Assembly (NCBI GenBank): GCA_018266915.1
Contig: JAFDZM010000067.1
Coordinates: 1 to 64,000, forward strand
Length of the DNA stretch: 64,000 nt
DNA from: Bacteroidota bacterium
GTDB lineage: Bacteria > Bacteroidota > Bacteroidia > Sphingobacteriales > Sphingobacteriaceae
Direction of reading: 5' to 3'
The notes under the pieces were generated by a model. The model saw nothing but the letters and a program-made list of their open reading frames with translations. It was not told the origin of the DNA and did not search any database. The translations under genes and the position numbers were made by a program. Below are positions 34,587 through 44,369 of the stretch, piece after piece (the stretch's first letter is position 1; the number at the start of each line of letters is the position of its first letter).

Positions 34587-35504
34587 TTATTTCAAGCTAA
34601 ATGAAGTTGAACCCATTTTACCGCCATCAGCATAAAGCAATACCTGGTAGGTACCTTTTACAAACGGAGGGGCCGGGTTAACCCAGTCAATAGTATAGCC
34701 GCTACCATCATCTTTAAAGTCAATAGATGTTTTGTAGGTGTACTGCAGATCCTGACCGTCAGACTGGAATGTACCTGCATCTTTCGGATCGGTTATCAGG
34801 TTACCTGTTGGATCAAGGATACGTACATAAACATCATGCATGCGTTTTTCTGCAATGCTATTTTCAGCCACCGTAAAGTTGATCTTAATCTTCTTAGCCG
34901 GGTTAGCACGGGTTACATCCACTTCCTTACCACTGTTCTTTATCTTATAGGCGACGACGTTGGCCTGGGCCAGTTTTAACACGGACGCAACCTTGACTTT
35001 TGAATCCAGATCCTGGTTTTGCTTGGTGAGATCAGTATTCTTGGCTGTAGATGCCGCCAGATTGGTCTTCAGCGTATCCCGCTCATTGCTGAGGCTGGTA
35101 TTTTGTTTTTTCAGTTCCTCAATGTCGGCAGTGTATTTAGTAACAAAATATCTTAATTGTTTTACATCTTCCTGGGCTTTCGCAAGTTCTGCTTTGGTCA
35201 GTTTTCCTTTTGCCAGCTGAACACGTAAAACTTTGATCTTAGATTCAAGCGAATCGTTTTTGGCTTTCATCGCGGCAGTCATTTTTGCTTTGCCGGTGTT
35301 TACCTGTTCTATTTGTGCTTCCAGGCTGTCTAATTCGATCTTCAGCCTGTTTCTTTCATCGTCCTGATATATAATTTTTGTATCCGATTTATTTTTTTGC
35401 AGATACAAGTATACATCTGTCCCCAGCAAGGCCAAAACCACAACAATCAGAAAATAGATTACGTTAGAATTCTTTTTGGGAGTTTGTCCGGATTGATTTT
35501 CCAT
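34587..35504 (-). CDS. Membrane-anchored coiled-coil protein
   Basis: A 305-residue protein. One transmembrane helix (about 16-34) is followed by a long coiled coil (about 45-165, rich in Lys, Glu, Leu, Asn and Thr) and a C-terminal beta-sandwich (about 175-305: VRILDPTGNLITDP, YTIDWVNPAPPFVKGTYQVLLYADG). The N-terminus is cytoplasmic, so the coil and the domain face the periplasm. Related proteins of unknown role are common in Sphingobacteriales. It is divergent from the glycosyl hydrolase gene. Confidence 0.8.
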   Translation of the reverse strand: MENQSGQTPKKNSNVIYFLIVVVLALLGTDVYLYLQKNKSDTKIIYQDDERNRLKIELDSLEAQIEQVNTGKAKMTAAMKAKNDSLESKIKVLRVQLAKGKLTKAELAKAQEDVKQLRYFVTKYTADIEELKKQNTSLSNERDTLKTNLAASTAKNTDLTKQNQDLDSKVKVASVLKLAQANVVAYKIKNSGKEVDVTRANPAKKIKINFTVAENSIAEKRMHDVYVRILDPTGNLITDPKDAGTFQSDGQDLQYTYKTSIDFKDDGSGYTIDWVNPAPPFVKGTYQVLLYADGGKMGSTSFSLK

Positions 35505-35850
35505 GGCGGTCTTAAGTTGTTTAGTTTTAAATTAATTAGGGCTGTTTAAATAATGTGGTGCTACAGCCAACAAGCGTTTAAATTTTGTGTTTTTAGACGT
35601 TTAGCATTAAATATTCTTTGTGGCAACAAATTTGTTACCAAATTGTTTTACTATAACTTAAAATTATTAAACGTAAAAATGATAAAATTATGACATTCGA
35701 TTTTCTGTTGGCTCAGATTCATAGCTAAATCTGCTTTAAATGTAAGTACAAAAAAGCTAAAAACACAATACTTAAGTACAAATTGATTTAATAATAAAGC
35801 AACAGATTTTTGAGTTTTATATCTTTGCAACTTTTAAAAGTGCCCTTCTG
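35505..35850. other. Divergent intergenic region
   Basis: AT-rich, with no gene seen. A near-perfect palindrome (GGCAAC-AAATTT-GTTACC) lies at 35632-35649. A TATCTTTG -7 box for the hydrolase gene lies at 35820-35827. Confidence 0.5.
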
Positions 35851-37443
35851 ATGCGTATTTACAAATATCTCATATACTTTATATTGCTAATTCTTTTCTT
35901 CCTAAATGTTCATGCGCAACAGGTTGATACTCTGCCTAAGGTAAAAATTGATACATTAAGTAAGGTAAAAATGGCGCCAAAACGCGAATTCAGAGGGGTT
36001 TGGGTAGCTACGGTAGCAAATATTGACTGGCCCAAAGAGGGCCGGATATCTGTCGATGAACAAAAACAGGACCTGATAACTATATTGGATGAAGATCAGC
36101 GCATTGGCATTAACGCCGTAATATTCCAGGTTCGCCCAGCGGCTGACGCATTTTATGCAAAAAGCCTGGAGCCGTGGTCAAAATGGCTTATGGGGCAACA
36201 GGGCATGGCCCCGGCAGCGGGCTTTGATCCGCTTGAGTTTGCTATAGAGGAATGCCATAAACGCGGTATGGAACTGCACGCCTGGTTTAACCCGTACCGG
36301 GCAACTTTCGATAGTAATTTCAGGGCGCTTAGTCCCAACCATATCACCAATACACAGCCAAGTTGGTTCTTTACTTATGGCGGCATTAAGGTATTCGATC
36401 CGGGTATACCGCAGGTGCGCGATTATATTGTTAAGGTGATCCTTAATGTGGTCGACAATTACGACATCGATGGCGTGCACATGGACGATTATTTCTATCC
36501 TTACAAAATCGACGGGCAGCAAATACGTGATGCGCAAACTTTTAAAACTTATGGCGGCGACTATAGCGATATTAACGACTGGCGCCGCAACAATGTCGAT
36601 CAATTGATAAAAATGCTGGGCGATAGCGTTCACGATCATAAATATTATGTCAAATTTGGCATCAGTCCGTTTGGTATATGGGCGAATAAAAGCCATAACC
36701 CTGCGGGTTCAGATTCTCACGGCCTGGAAACTTATTATGAATTGTATGCCGATGCCCGTAAATGGATGAAGGAAGGCTGGATAGATTACGTGGTGCCACA
36801 ACTTTACCGCCCTACAAATGACCGCCTGATGGATTATAATAAATTGGTTGACTGGTGGAGCGATAATACTTTTGGCCGTCATTTATATATTGGTCATGCC
36901 GCTTACCGGGCATTGGAGCCAAGATCACGGGCTTTTCTGAACCCATATGAATTACCAAACCAGATCAAATACCTGAGAAACAATCCACGCGTAGAAGGCA
37001 GCGTGTTTTTCAGTAATAACTCGCTGATGCACAATGCCTATGGCTTTACCGATACTCTCAAAAATAATTATTATAAGTATCCTGCCCTGCCACCGGTAAT
37101 GCTCTGGCTGGATTCTGTACCGCCCAATCCACCTAAAAATGTGGCTGGTAAATTTAACGGCAGCTATGTTCGTTTAGCATGGTCGATGCCTGATACAGCC
37201 AGTGACGGTGATCCTGCTTACGGCTTTGTGGTGTATCGCTTTGAGGCGACTGAGAAAATAAACTTAAATGATCCGAAATATATCCTGCATATTCAATACA
37301 ACGACGATCAGGCTTATGAGGATAAAACTGCGCAACGGGGTAAAACTTATCTTTATGTGATCACTACGCTTGACAGGATGAAAAACGAAAGCGACCCAAG
37401 TCCGACTATTGCTGTAACTACTAACTACCCTACAACGCAGTAG
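35851..37443 (+). CDS. Family 10-like glycosylhydrolase (DUF187/GHL10), secreted
   Basis: A 530-residue protein with a signal peptide ending near VHAQ. The catalytic barrel (about 45-390) begins KREFRGVWVATVANIDWP and contains AWFNPYRATF, YDIDGVHMDDYFYPY and WIDYVVPQLYRP, the YngK/GHL10 signatures; the aspartates of VHMDDYF are probable catalytic or binding residues. A fibronectin-III-like domain follows (PPNPPKNVAGKFNGSYVRLAW). It probably acts on cell-wall or polysaccharide material in the periplasm. A short internal duplication (DTLPKVKI/DTLSKVKM) follows the signal peptide. Confidence 0.9.
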   Translation: MRIYKYLIYFILLILFFLNVHAQQVDTLPKVKIDTLSKVKMAPKREFRGVWVATVANIDWPKEGRISVDEQKQDLITILDEDQRIGINAVIFQVRPAADAFYAKSLEPWSKWLMGQQGMAPAAGFDPLEFAIEECHKRGMELHAWFNPYRATFDSNFRALSPNHITNTQPSWFFTYGGIKVFDPGIPQVRDYIVKVILNVVDNYDIDGVHMDDYFYPYKIDGQQIRDAQTFKTYGGDYSDINDWRRNNVDQLIKMLGDSVHDHKYYVKFGISPFGIWANKSHNPAGSDSHGLETYYELYADARKWMKEGWIDYVVPQLYRPTNDRLMDYNKLVDWWSDNTFGRHLYIGHAAYRALEPRSRAFLNPYELPNQIKYLRNNPRVEGSVFFSNNSLMHNAYGFTDTLKNNYYKYPALPPVMLWLDSVPPNPPKNVAGKFNGSYVRLAWSMPDTASDGDPAYGFVVYRFEATEKINLNDPKYILHIQYNDDQAYEDKTAQRGKTYLYVITTLDRMKNESDPSPTIAVTTNYPTTQ

Positions 37444-37448
37444 GCTGA

Positions 37449-38243
37449 TCATGCAGGCATTGCAATAAGATTCTTATCGGCAAGCAAACGAAGGTAGATA
37501 TCTATCTCAAGGTCGCCCATGCCGTAAATTTTTTCGGTTTTCCAGAAAGCTTCATAAATAGCATGCTTTCTTTTGATGCCACTGTTGTAAATATCTAACA
37601 GTATTTGTTCAATATGGTTCAGACCAGCTTCGTTTGTTCTTACTCGTTTCAAATGTGCCTGCAATGCAGGTTTTAGTAAATGCAGGCTCCCCCAAAAGGT
37701 GGTTTCGTTTATCCACTTTTCAAGGGCTATGGTATTACCGCTTACATACAATTTCCAGGCTTGTGATGCTAATATAAAATCCCAGTCGTTAAGGCGGAAA
37801 CGGTCATCGTACAAATCTGCTAATTGTTTGCCGTTAAGCTGGCCCATTCCGCGAAAGTCTGGTACTCCCGCGCACTCGCCCGGGCACACCAAATAAACTT
37901 TAGGTATTGAAAGATCGGTATGTTTCAGCATCACTTCCATCACACCGAGCATATTGATCTGACAATGCAGATCGAACTCAAACCACAGCGTGATCTCGTC
38001 GTAAATGTTACTCAGCTTGCCCAACGGCTCAATTACCTTCTTACGGTAATTTTCAGGAGACTCATTAAATCCTTTTGATATCCATTCGGAGCGCTTTTCC
38101 CAAAATTCAGAAGATGAAATATCTTCGATCAGAGGCCCTTGCGAAAGCACCTCGCGCCAAACCAGAATATCGCCATCAAGACCTGTATCTTTAAAGCTAT
38201 ATGCGGTGGAATCGCCGTTGAGGATGTGAAGGATGCTGCTCAT
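37449..38243 (-). CDS. DUF1835 domain protein
   Basis: A 264-residue soluble protein. It begins MSSILHILNGDSTAYSFK and has GDILVWREVLSQGP, the DUF1835 signature. The C-terminal part (about 170-264: SQAWKLYVSGNTIALEKWI, YLRLLADKNLI) fits the DUF3658-type tail. The function is unknown. I use ATG 38243 because a longer reading would extend into word-type spacer DNA (AATATCGAATAATG). It is convergent with the glycosyl hydrolase gene. Confidence 0.8.
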   Translation of the reverse strand: MSSILHILNGDSTAYSFKDTGLDGDILVWREVLSQGPLIEDISSSEFWEKRSEWISKGFNESPENYRKKVIEPLGKLSNIYDEITLWFEFDLHCQINMLGVMEVMLKHTDLSIPKVYLVCPGECAGVPDFRGMGQLNGKQLADLYDDRFRLNDWDFILASQAWKLYVSGNTIALEKWINETTFWGSLHLLKPALQAHLKRVRTNEAGLNHIEQILLDIYNSGIKRKHAIYEAFWKTEKIYGMGDLEIDIYLRLLADKNLIAMPA

Positions 38244-38405
38244 TTTCGTAAATATCGAATAATGAATACTGAACGCCAAATATTGAAGTATAATGTGACA
38301 ATACAGCTTTAAATTCCATTAATCCTCAATTCCGCAATCGAACTTTCACATTCCGAAATCAGCCCACCCTTTCTCATTTCATCCCAATACCTTACTTTTG
38401 GGCAC

Positions 38406-39170
38406 ATGTCGACCCGCAATAAACTTTATTTTGCTTCTGATATTCATTTAGGTGCTATTAGTTATGCTACCAGCCGCGAGCGGGAAGATCGTTTGATCCG
38501 TTGGCTGGATATGATAAAGGAAGATGCAGCAGAGATTTTCCTGGTGGGTGACGTGTTCGATTTCTGGTTTGAATATAAAACAGTAGTACCAAAAGGATAT
38601 GTCCGCTTTTTAGGCAAGCTTGCTCAACTGGCAGATTCGGGCATCAAAATCTATATGTTCAAGGGCAATCACGATATGTGGATGTTCGATTATTTTCCTA
38701 AAGAATTTGGCGCAGTGATCATCAGCGACGAGTTAGAGATTGAACGGAATGGCAAGAAATTTTATATCCACCACGGAGACGGCCTTGGTCCGGGTGATAG
38801 AAAATATAAATTCCTAAAAAAATTCTTCCGTAGCCCGTTCTGTCAGTGGTTGTTTGCACGAATACATCCAAACCTGGGAGTCGGTGTGGCTAATTATTGG
38901 TCGGGCCATAGCCGCATTGCGGGCGAAAAGAATGAGGGCTCAAAACCTGGTATGCATGAATGGCTTGTGACTTTTTGCAACGATCTGCTAAAGACCAAAC
39001 ATTTTGACTACCTCATATTCGGCCATCGCCATAAAACTATGGATGTGATGCTGAATGAAAAAAGCCGCTATGTAAACCTTGGCGAGTGGGTCAAAACTTT
39101 TTCTTACGCAGAATTCGACGGACAGGAACTTCATCTTAAACATTTTGAAAGCCCGATTGTAGCTAAATAA
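38406..39170 (+). CDS. lpxH: UDP-2,3-diacylglucosamine diphosphatase-like
   Basis: A 254-residue metallophosphoesterase of lipid A synthesis. The five phosphoesterase motifs are seen in order: FASDIHLG, GDVFDFWF, KGNHDMWMF, HHGDGLGPGD and FGHRHK. The LpxH-type YVNLGEW follows. Members of this group in Bacteroidota may be LpxH or a close relative. A TACTTTTG box lies 5 bp upstream of the start. It is followed after 12 bp by a SRPBCC gene. Confidence 0.85.
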   Translation: MSTRNKLYFASDIHLGAISYATSREREDRLIRWLDMIKEDAAEIFLVGDVFDFWFEYKTVVPKGYVRFLGKLAQLADSGIKIYMFKGNHDMWMFDYFPKEFGAVIISDELEIERNGKKFYIHHGDGLGPGDRKYKFLKKFFRSPFCQWLFARIHPNLGVGVANYWSGHSRIAGEKNEGSKPGMHEWLVTFCNDLLKTKHFDYLIFGHRHKTMDVMLNEKSRYVNLGEWVKTFSYAEFDGQELHLKHFESPIVAK

Positions 39171-39182
39171 AGCAACAATCAT

Positions 39183-39674
39183 ATGTCGGGCAATAAAAGA
39201 ACAGACGCTGCATCACGGGTGATCCACGCATCTCCCGAAACAATTTATAAGGCATTTTTGGATCGTGAAGCTGTTACCATATGGCGACCGCCAAAGGGCA
39301 TGCAATGCTATGTTTTTGAGTTTGATCCGCAGCAGGGCGGCAAATTCAGAATGTCATTTAGTTATATCAGTCAGCAGCATGACGTAGAGGGTAAAACATC
39401 TGCCCATGAAGATATTTTTCATGGCTATTTTAAAGAATTAATCCCTAACAGGCAAATTACCGAGGTTGTTCAGTTTGAATCAGATGATCCGGCTTATGCG
39501 GATGAAATGACCGTCACTACAAATTTGGAACCCCTTGGCGAGGCTACCAGGGTAACGTTTACCTGCAGCAATGTGCCGAATGGAATAAAACCAGAAGATC
39601 ATCAAGACGGTATTAATTCAACTTTAGAGAACTTAGCAGCTTATGCTGAGCCGATCGCTCACATAAGCCATTAG
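39183..39674 (+). CDS. SRPBCC (AHSA1-like) domain protein
   Basis: A 163-residue START-like fold protein. Typical AHSA1 segments are VIHASPETIYKAFLDREAVTIWRPP, GGKFRMSFSY, FHGYFKELIPNRQI and ATRVTFTCSNVPNGIKPEDH. It probably binds a hydrophobic ligand; the substrate is unknown. It lies 12 bp downstream of the lpxH-like gene and is probably co-transcribed, and a REP-like repeat cluster follows. Confidence 0.85.
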   Translation: MSGNKRTDAASRVIHASPETIYKAFLDREAVTIWRPPKGMQCYVFEFDPQQGGKFRMSFSYISQQHDVEGKTSAHEDIFHGYFKELIPNRQITEVVQFESDDPAYADEMTVTTNLEPLGEATRVTFTCSNVPNGIKPEDHQDGINSTLENLAAYAEPIAHISH

Positions 39675-39713
39675 AACTGATTTGATTTTTCAAGGAAATC
39701 GCTTTGAAAAGGA

Positions 39714-39855
39714 GGCACCTACGGAGCCTAATGTCATTTTATTTCTTTCTATAAACAGGAAGCTCCTATGGAGCTAAAACTATTAAAATTGTTGACTCCA
39801 TCGGAGTCACCTGTTTATAGATTGAAGCAAAAAATATATTGGCTCCGCTGGAGCC
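39714..39855. repeat. Second REP family, four palindromes
   Basis: Four palindromes share the plan GnCTCC-nnn-GGAGnC: 39714-39728 (one mismatch), 39761-39775 (AGCTCC/GGAGCT), 39794-39808 (GACTCC/GGAGTC) and 39841-39855 (GGCTCC/GGAGCC). The middle pair is bracketed by inverted copies of CTATAAACAGG (39749-39759 and 39810-39820). The family differs from that of the RAYT locus. Confidence 0.75.
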
Positions 39856-39986
39856 TCCTTCTGCGGATAAATTTTGAAGGCTTATTAGTTTACACCACGT
39901 TTGTGCTGCTAAAATCTCCCTAAAATTTCGTATTTTTGTGCGATTTTTTGCTGAGGTTCAGTGCCCCGGCAGAGAGGTATGAAACT

Positions 39987-41060
39987 ATGTTAGAAAAGTT
40001 AGAAGCGATCCACCAGCGTTGGAAAGATGTAGAAGCCGAGTTAAGCAGTCCCGATGTGATGTCGGACATGAAGCGTTTTGCGCAGCTGAACAAGGAATAT
40101 AAGGACCTTGCCAAAATTGTGGACGAATATTATATCTACCGCAACATCATCAGCAATATCGAAACCAATAAAGAAATATTGGCTACTGAGAAAGATGAGG
40201 ATTTTCGCGAAATGGCCAAAGGCGAATTGGATGACCTGCTGGTAAAGCAAGATGAAAAGGAAGAAGAGATCCGCCTGATGCTTATCCCTAAAGAACCGGA
40301 AGACGCCAAGCATGCCATCGTGGAAATTCGCGGTGGTACAGGTGGTGATGAAGCCGCCCTTTTTGCGGGCGACCTTTACCGAATGTATATGCGCTACTGC
40401 GAAAAACGCGGCTGGAAAACCGAGCTGGTTGATTATACCGAAGGTACAGCAGGCGGTTATAAGGAAATTGTCTTCAACGTACTGGCAGAAGATGCCTATG
40501 GTACTTTAAAATATGAATCAGGTGTTCATCGTGTACAACGTGTGCCTGATACCGAAACCCAGGGCCGTGTACATACATCGGCAGCCAGTGTGGTGGTGTT
40601 ACCTGAAGCTGATGAGTTTGACATCGAACTAAATCCAAGTGATATCCGCAAGGACCTTTTCTGCGCATCCGGGCCAGGTGGCCAGTCTGTAAACACAACT
40701 TATTCTGCCGTGCGGCTAACCCACATACCAACCGGTATAATTGCGCAGTGCCAGGACCAGAAATCACAATTAAAAAACTACGATAAAGCCTTACAGGTAC
40801 TACGTTCAAGGATATACGAAATGGAGCTGCAAAAGCACCTCGAAGATATCTCCAAAAAACGTAAAACCATGGTTTCTACTGGCGACCGCTCTGCTAAAGT
40901 ACGTACCTACAACTATCCGCAGGGGCGCGTTACTGAGCACCGTATCAGCTTAACCATGTATAACTTACCAGGTGTAATGAACGGCGACATTCAGGAAATT
41001 CTTGAGGCATTGCAGTTTGCTGAAAATGCTGAGAAATTAAAAGAAGGCACCATCGCTTAA
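39987..41060 (+). CDS. prfA: Peptide chain release factor 1
   Basis: A 357-residue release factor reading UAA and UAG. The codon-recognition PxT motif is visible as PDT in [16 protein letters not shown], and the catalytic GGQ is in [16 protein letters not shown] use ATG 39987, since a TATTTTTG box (39931-39938) overlaps any longer reading. It is followed by a hairpin region and apbE. Confidence 0.97.
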   Translation: MLEKLEAIHQRWKDVEAELSSPDVMSDMKRFAQLNKEYKDLAKIVDEYYIYRNIISNIETNKEILATEKDEDFREMAKGELDDLLVKQDEKEEEIRLMLIPKEPEDAKHAIVEIRGGTGGDEAALFAGDLYRMYMRYCEKRGWKTELVDYTEGTAGGYKEIVFNVLAEDAYGTLKYESGVHRVQRVPDTETQGRVHTSAASVVVLPEADEFDIELNPSDIRKDLFCASGPGGQSVNTTYSAVRLTHIPTGIIAQCQDQKSQLKNYDKALQVLRSRIYEMELQKHLEDISKKRKTMVSTGDRSAKVRTYNYPQGRVTEHRISLTMYNLPGVMNGDIQEILEALQFAENAEKLKEGTIA

Positions 41061-41176
41061 ATCGTCTTCCTTAAGTCAGATTTTCTTAAAAGTTTAACAT
41101 AATGTTAAGCTAGTTTGGTTTTTCATGTTATTTTCATGTTTGGCTTTTACTTTCGGGCATAATGCATATTGCATTA

Positions 41177-41197
41177 ATTGTGCCCTGGTGGCACAAT
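41177..41197 (+). terminator. Hairpin between prfA and apbE
   Basis: Perfect stem ATTGTGCC/GGCACAAT with loop CTGGT. Two more small palindromes precede it (41095-41108 and 41161-41175). The downstream tract is T-rich but broken, so it may be a terminator or a leader structure. Confidence 0.5.
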
Positions 41198-41219
41198 TTC
41201 AAAATTTTATTGATACCCC

Positions 41220-42146
41220 ATGTTAGCTGTAAAACATTATAATACCGACCAAAACGTATTCAGGCGCGAAATCCGTTTAATGGGAAACCGTTTCGAGATC
41301 AGTGTTGTTGGTAACGACCCGGTTTGGGCAGATAATTGTATCGACGCTGCCGCTACCGAAATCAACCGGGTTGAAAAACTACTCAGCACCTTCAGCGACG
41401 ACAGCCAGATCAACGAGATCAACCGCAATGCGGGTATCAGACCGGTAAAAGTTAATGCAGAAATATTCAGACTGGTTGAACGCGCCCTTAAAATTTCTGA
41501 GCTTACTTTCGGCACTTTCGATATCACTTATAACGCAGTCGATACAAATACAGAACCTGCCAAAATCGAATTCGAATCGGTAAAATTCACCAACTACAAA
41601 AATGTACAAACCGACGACGTGAAAACTACTGTGTTCCTGACTGAGAAGGGGATGCGTATAGGCTTCGGTGGTTTAAGTAAGGGTTATGCTGCCGACAGGG
41701 CAAAATATGTTCTGCAACTAATGGGCGTAAGCAGCGGCGTAATCAATGCAGGCGGCGATTTGCTTACCTGGGGCTTACAACCAGATAATGCCCCATGGAC
41801 TATTGCTTCAGCCGACCCTGACCGCAAATCTCAACCTTTTTCAAATATCAATATCAGCAATATGGCTGTGGCCACATCGGGCAACTTCGAGAAAAATGTG
41901 ACCATCAGCAATAAAAAATATATGCACAACGTGGATACCAAAAAGGGGTTTCCGGTTAGTGCACTAAAAAGTGTAAGCATAGTTAGTCCAACTGCAGAGC
42001 TGTCAGATGCCATGGCTACGCCGGTAATGAGCATGGGTGTTAACACAGGGTTATACCTGATTAACCAGTTGCAGCAATTGGCATGCGTTATCATTGATGA
42101 CCATGACAGGGTTTACACTTCAAAAGAAGTTAATTATTTGTCTTAG
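41220..42146 (+). CDS. apbE: FAD:protein FMN transferase
   Basis: A 308-residue ApbE-family flavin transferase attaching FMN to Thr/Ser of target proteins such as Na+-NQR or RNF subunits. Typical segments are GGLSKGYAADRAKYVL, GVINAGGDLLTWG and AVATSGNFEKN with the metal-binding region PVMSMGVNTG. No lipobox or signal is seen, so a cytoplasmic form is possible. No flavoprotein target gene lies next to it. Confidence 0.88.
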   Translation: MLAVKHYNTDQNVFRREIRLMGNRFEISVVGNDPVWADNCIDAAATEINRVEKLLSTFSDDSQINEINRNAGIRPVKVNAEIFRLVERALKISELTFGTFDITYNAVDTNTEPAKIEFESVKFTNYKNVQTDDVKTTVFLTEKGMRIGFGGLSKGYAADRAKYVLQLMGVSSGVINAGGDLLTWGLQPDNAPWTIASADPDRKSQPFSNINISNMAVATSGNFEKNVTISNKKYMHNVDTKKGFPVSALKSVSIVSPTAELSDAMATPVMSMGVNTGLYLINQLQQLACVIIDDHDRVYTSKEVNYLS

Positions 42147-42420
42147 TTTGGAATATTGTCATACCCATATCAGGGTAAGATAACCGACGCGGAATTTGTC
42201 CGGATGCTGATAAAACATCCACCTGTTATACAGAATTATAAACCAGGGTTTACCGCCATTAATGGCCCCCTTTCAGTCGGTGGGCAAATTATATCGCTAA
42301 AAATTTCCATTTTTGACTTATAAACAATATCGTTACATACGCTCTGGCAGGACATCCGGGGCTATGGTTTAACTTTGAATGGATAGCGTTTGAAAAAACT
42401 TTTAAACTTTTCTACTCCTA

Positions 42421-42762
42421 ATGATTAAGTGGTTTGTGTATATTGTCCTGCTATTGATACTCATACCATGTTTATCTTCCGCAAAATTTAATAATGGTGT
42501 TTATCACCATAAATCTGTCGCCTTTCATACCGATTCGGCACTTGTAAGAGTTCTTTATAGTGATACCACTAAAAAGAAGCAGCAGGAAGCCGACGACAAA
42601 AAGAAAATAAAAGAAGTTGCCAAGGCGAAGCGTTTACCAAAACCGGAAAAGGTTGATGATAATGGTAGCGCAAATTCACAAAATAAAGTAAAGCCAAAGC
42701 GTCAACGGCGCCCGGCGGGATTGGAGCGGCCTCCTGAAATACCGAGGAGGAATGGTAATTAA
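42421..42762 (+). CDS. Small secreted Lys/Arg-rich protein
   Basis: A 113-residue protein with an N-terminal signal sequence (MIKWFVYIVLLLILIPCLSS). The mature part is strongly basic (KKKQQEADDKKKIKEV and repeated KPKRQRRP) and probably disordered. A TAACTTTG box lies at 42370-42377. It is the first of four genes ending in a two-component system, so a periplasmic partner or signal is conceivable. No homologue is recognised. Confidence 0.65.
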   Translation: MIKWFVYIVLLLILIPCLSSAKFNNGVYHHKSVAFHTDSALVRVLYSDTTKKKQQEADDKKKIKEVAKAKRLPKPEKVDDNGSANSQNKVKPKRQRRPAGLERPPEIPRRNGN

Positions 42763-42798
42763 TTGTATCAATGGATATTATATTACGTATTTGCTAAA

Positions 42799-43677
42799 AT
42801 GAGACATATCTGTGCCCTGCTTCTTTTAACAATTTACCTGGATGTGAGCGCCACACCGGCGAAGAGTGTTTTTGCCGATCATTCAGTTAGGGTAGTTGCT
42901 GATTCAGATACCCTCGTAAAGAAAAGATCCATTTCAGCTGGTATAAGCTACGGCAGCGACGCAAGTTTTTTCGGTCGTACAGGGCCGGTTAAATATCCTT
43001 TTTTAAATACGGATGTTATTTACAATACCAAATCTGGGTGGTTTGTTTATGGGTCTGCCTATAAAGTATTGGGCTCTATTCCTAATATCGACGAAGTTGA
43101 CCTGGGTGGTGGCTATGTTTATCATATCACTCCAAAATTCACAGGTAATATCAGCTATACCCGTTTTATTTTCGACCGGAACGCGCTCATCATTAAATCG
43201 GCTTCGTCAAATGATATAAACTTCAATAACAGCTACGATTGGAAGATATTAAAATCAGGGGTTGTGCTGGATTATTTGTTTGGTGAATCGCACGACTTTT
43301 TCATCACTATAACTAACTCCAAGTATATTGAGACCAACTGGAGTATTTTTGACGATAAGGATTACCTGTCATTTAACCCGGGGGTAAACATCATTTTAGG
43401 TACCCAGAATTTCGTACAGAAATATAATTTGAATCACCCTGGCAGGGTGGATTACGATGAACCTATCGGTCCGCCAATCAGCGTTCAGAAGTATGCCGGG
43501 CACAACAGTGAATTGGATATGTTGAATTACAGTTTCAAAATTCCTATCGCTTATAACAGGCCGCATTATACATTTGAGTTCGCGTACAAATATTCTATAC
43601 CCGTAAATGTTGAGGGTATATTAAGAAACCATAAAGAATCGTTCTATAACCTGACTTTTTATTATGTTTTTTATTAG
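42799..43677 (+). CDS. Outer-membrane beta-barrel-like protein
   Basis: A 292-residue secreted protein with signal peptide (MRHICALLLLTIYLDVSA). The rest alternates polar and aromatic residues in the manner of a transmembrane beta-barrel (GGGYVYHITPKFTGNISYTRF, GVVLDYLFGESHDFFITITNS) and ends FYYVFY, the aromatic end typical of barrel insertion. I use ATG 42799 rather than an upstream TTG. It is followed by a response-regulator gene with 3 bp between. The function is unknown. Confidence 0.75.
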   Translation: MRHICALLLLTIYLDVSATPAKSVFADHSVRVVADSDTLVKKRSISAGISYGSDASFFGRTGPVKYPFLNTDVIYNTKSGWFVYGSAYKVLGSIPNIDEVDLGGGYVYHITPKFTGNISYTRFIFDRNALIIKSASSNDINFNNSYDWKILKSGVVLDYLFGESHDFFITITNSKYIETNWSIFDDKDYLSFNPGVNIILGTQNFVQKYNLNHPGRVDYDEPIGPPISVQKYAGHNSELDMLNYSFKIPIAYNRPHYTFEFAYKYSIPVNVEGILRNHKESFYNLTFYYVFY

Positions 43678-43680
43678 CCG

Positions 43681-44364
43681 ATGAATGTTCTGATTGTTGA
43701 AGACGAAAAAGCATTGACCAATGAGCTGGAAATCTTCCTGTCCAACTCTAACTATATCTGCGAAATCTGTTTTGATGGCTCTTCTGCATCAGAAAAAATC
43801 GCAACCAACCTGTATGATTTTATCCTTATAGACCTCGGCCTGCCCGATTACGATGGACTTAATCTTTTGAAGGAAGCCAAAAAATATAATCCCGAAGCAG
43901 CTTGTATCATATTAACTGCGCGCGCAGAAGTAAATGACCGTATAAAAGGACTCGACTTGGGTGCAGATGATTACCTTCCAAAGCCATTTTCGTTGCTCGA
44001 ACTACAAAGTCGGATGCAGGCTATTATGCGCAGGAAGTTCGGGCTAAAGCATTCCGTAGTGATGCTGGGCGATTTTGTGATTGATCTGACCAACCGCACC
44101 ATATCACACAATAACACTCCGATAAGCACCATTACCAAGAAGGAATTCGACCTGATCGCTTATATGCTATTACATAAAAACCGGACGCTAACGCGGTCGC
44201 AATTAAGTGAGCATATATGGGGAAGCATAGTAAATGATGATTACGATTCTAATTACATTGATGCTCACATTAAAAATATCCGTAAAAAACTGAACACCTA
44301 TAACTCTCCTGATTGGCTGGAGACTGTGCGGGGGCTGGGTTACCGCATAAATATTAATAACTAA
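43681..44364 (+). CDS. OmpR-family response regulator
   Basis: A 227-residue regulator. The receiver domain has EDE (7-9), Asp51 in FILIDLGLP and Lys of YLPKPFS; the winged-helix part shows ISTITKKEFDLIAYML and SNYIDAHIKNIRKKLN. It is co-transcribed with the kinase gene that follows after 5 bp, and probably with the barrel gene before it. Confidence 0.92.
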   Translation: MNVLIVEDEKALTNELEIFLSNSNYICEICFDGSSASEKIATNLYDFILIDLGLPDYDGLNLLKEAKKYNPEAACIILTARAEVNDRIKGLDLGADDYLPKPFSLLELQSRMQAIMRRKFGLKHSVVMLGDFVIDLTNRTISHNNTPISTITKKEFDLIAYMLLHKNRTLTRSQLSEHIWGSIVNDDYDSNYIDAHIKNIRKKLNTYNSPDWLETVRGLGYRININN

Positions 44365-44369
44365 ATATC

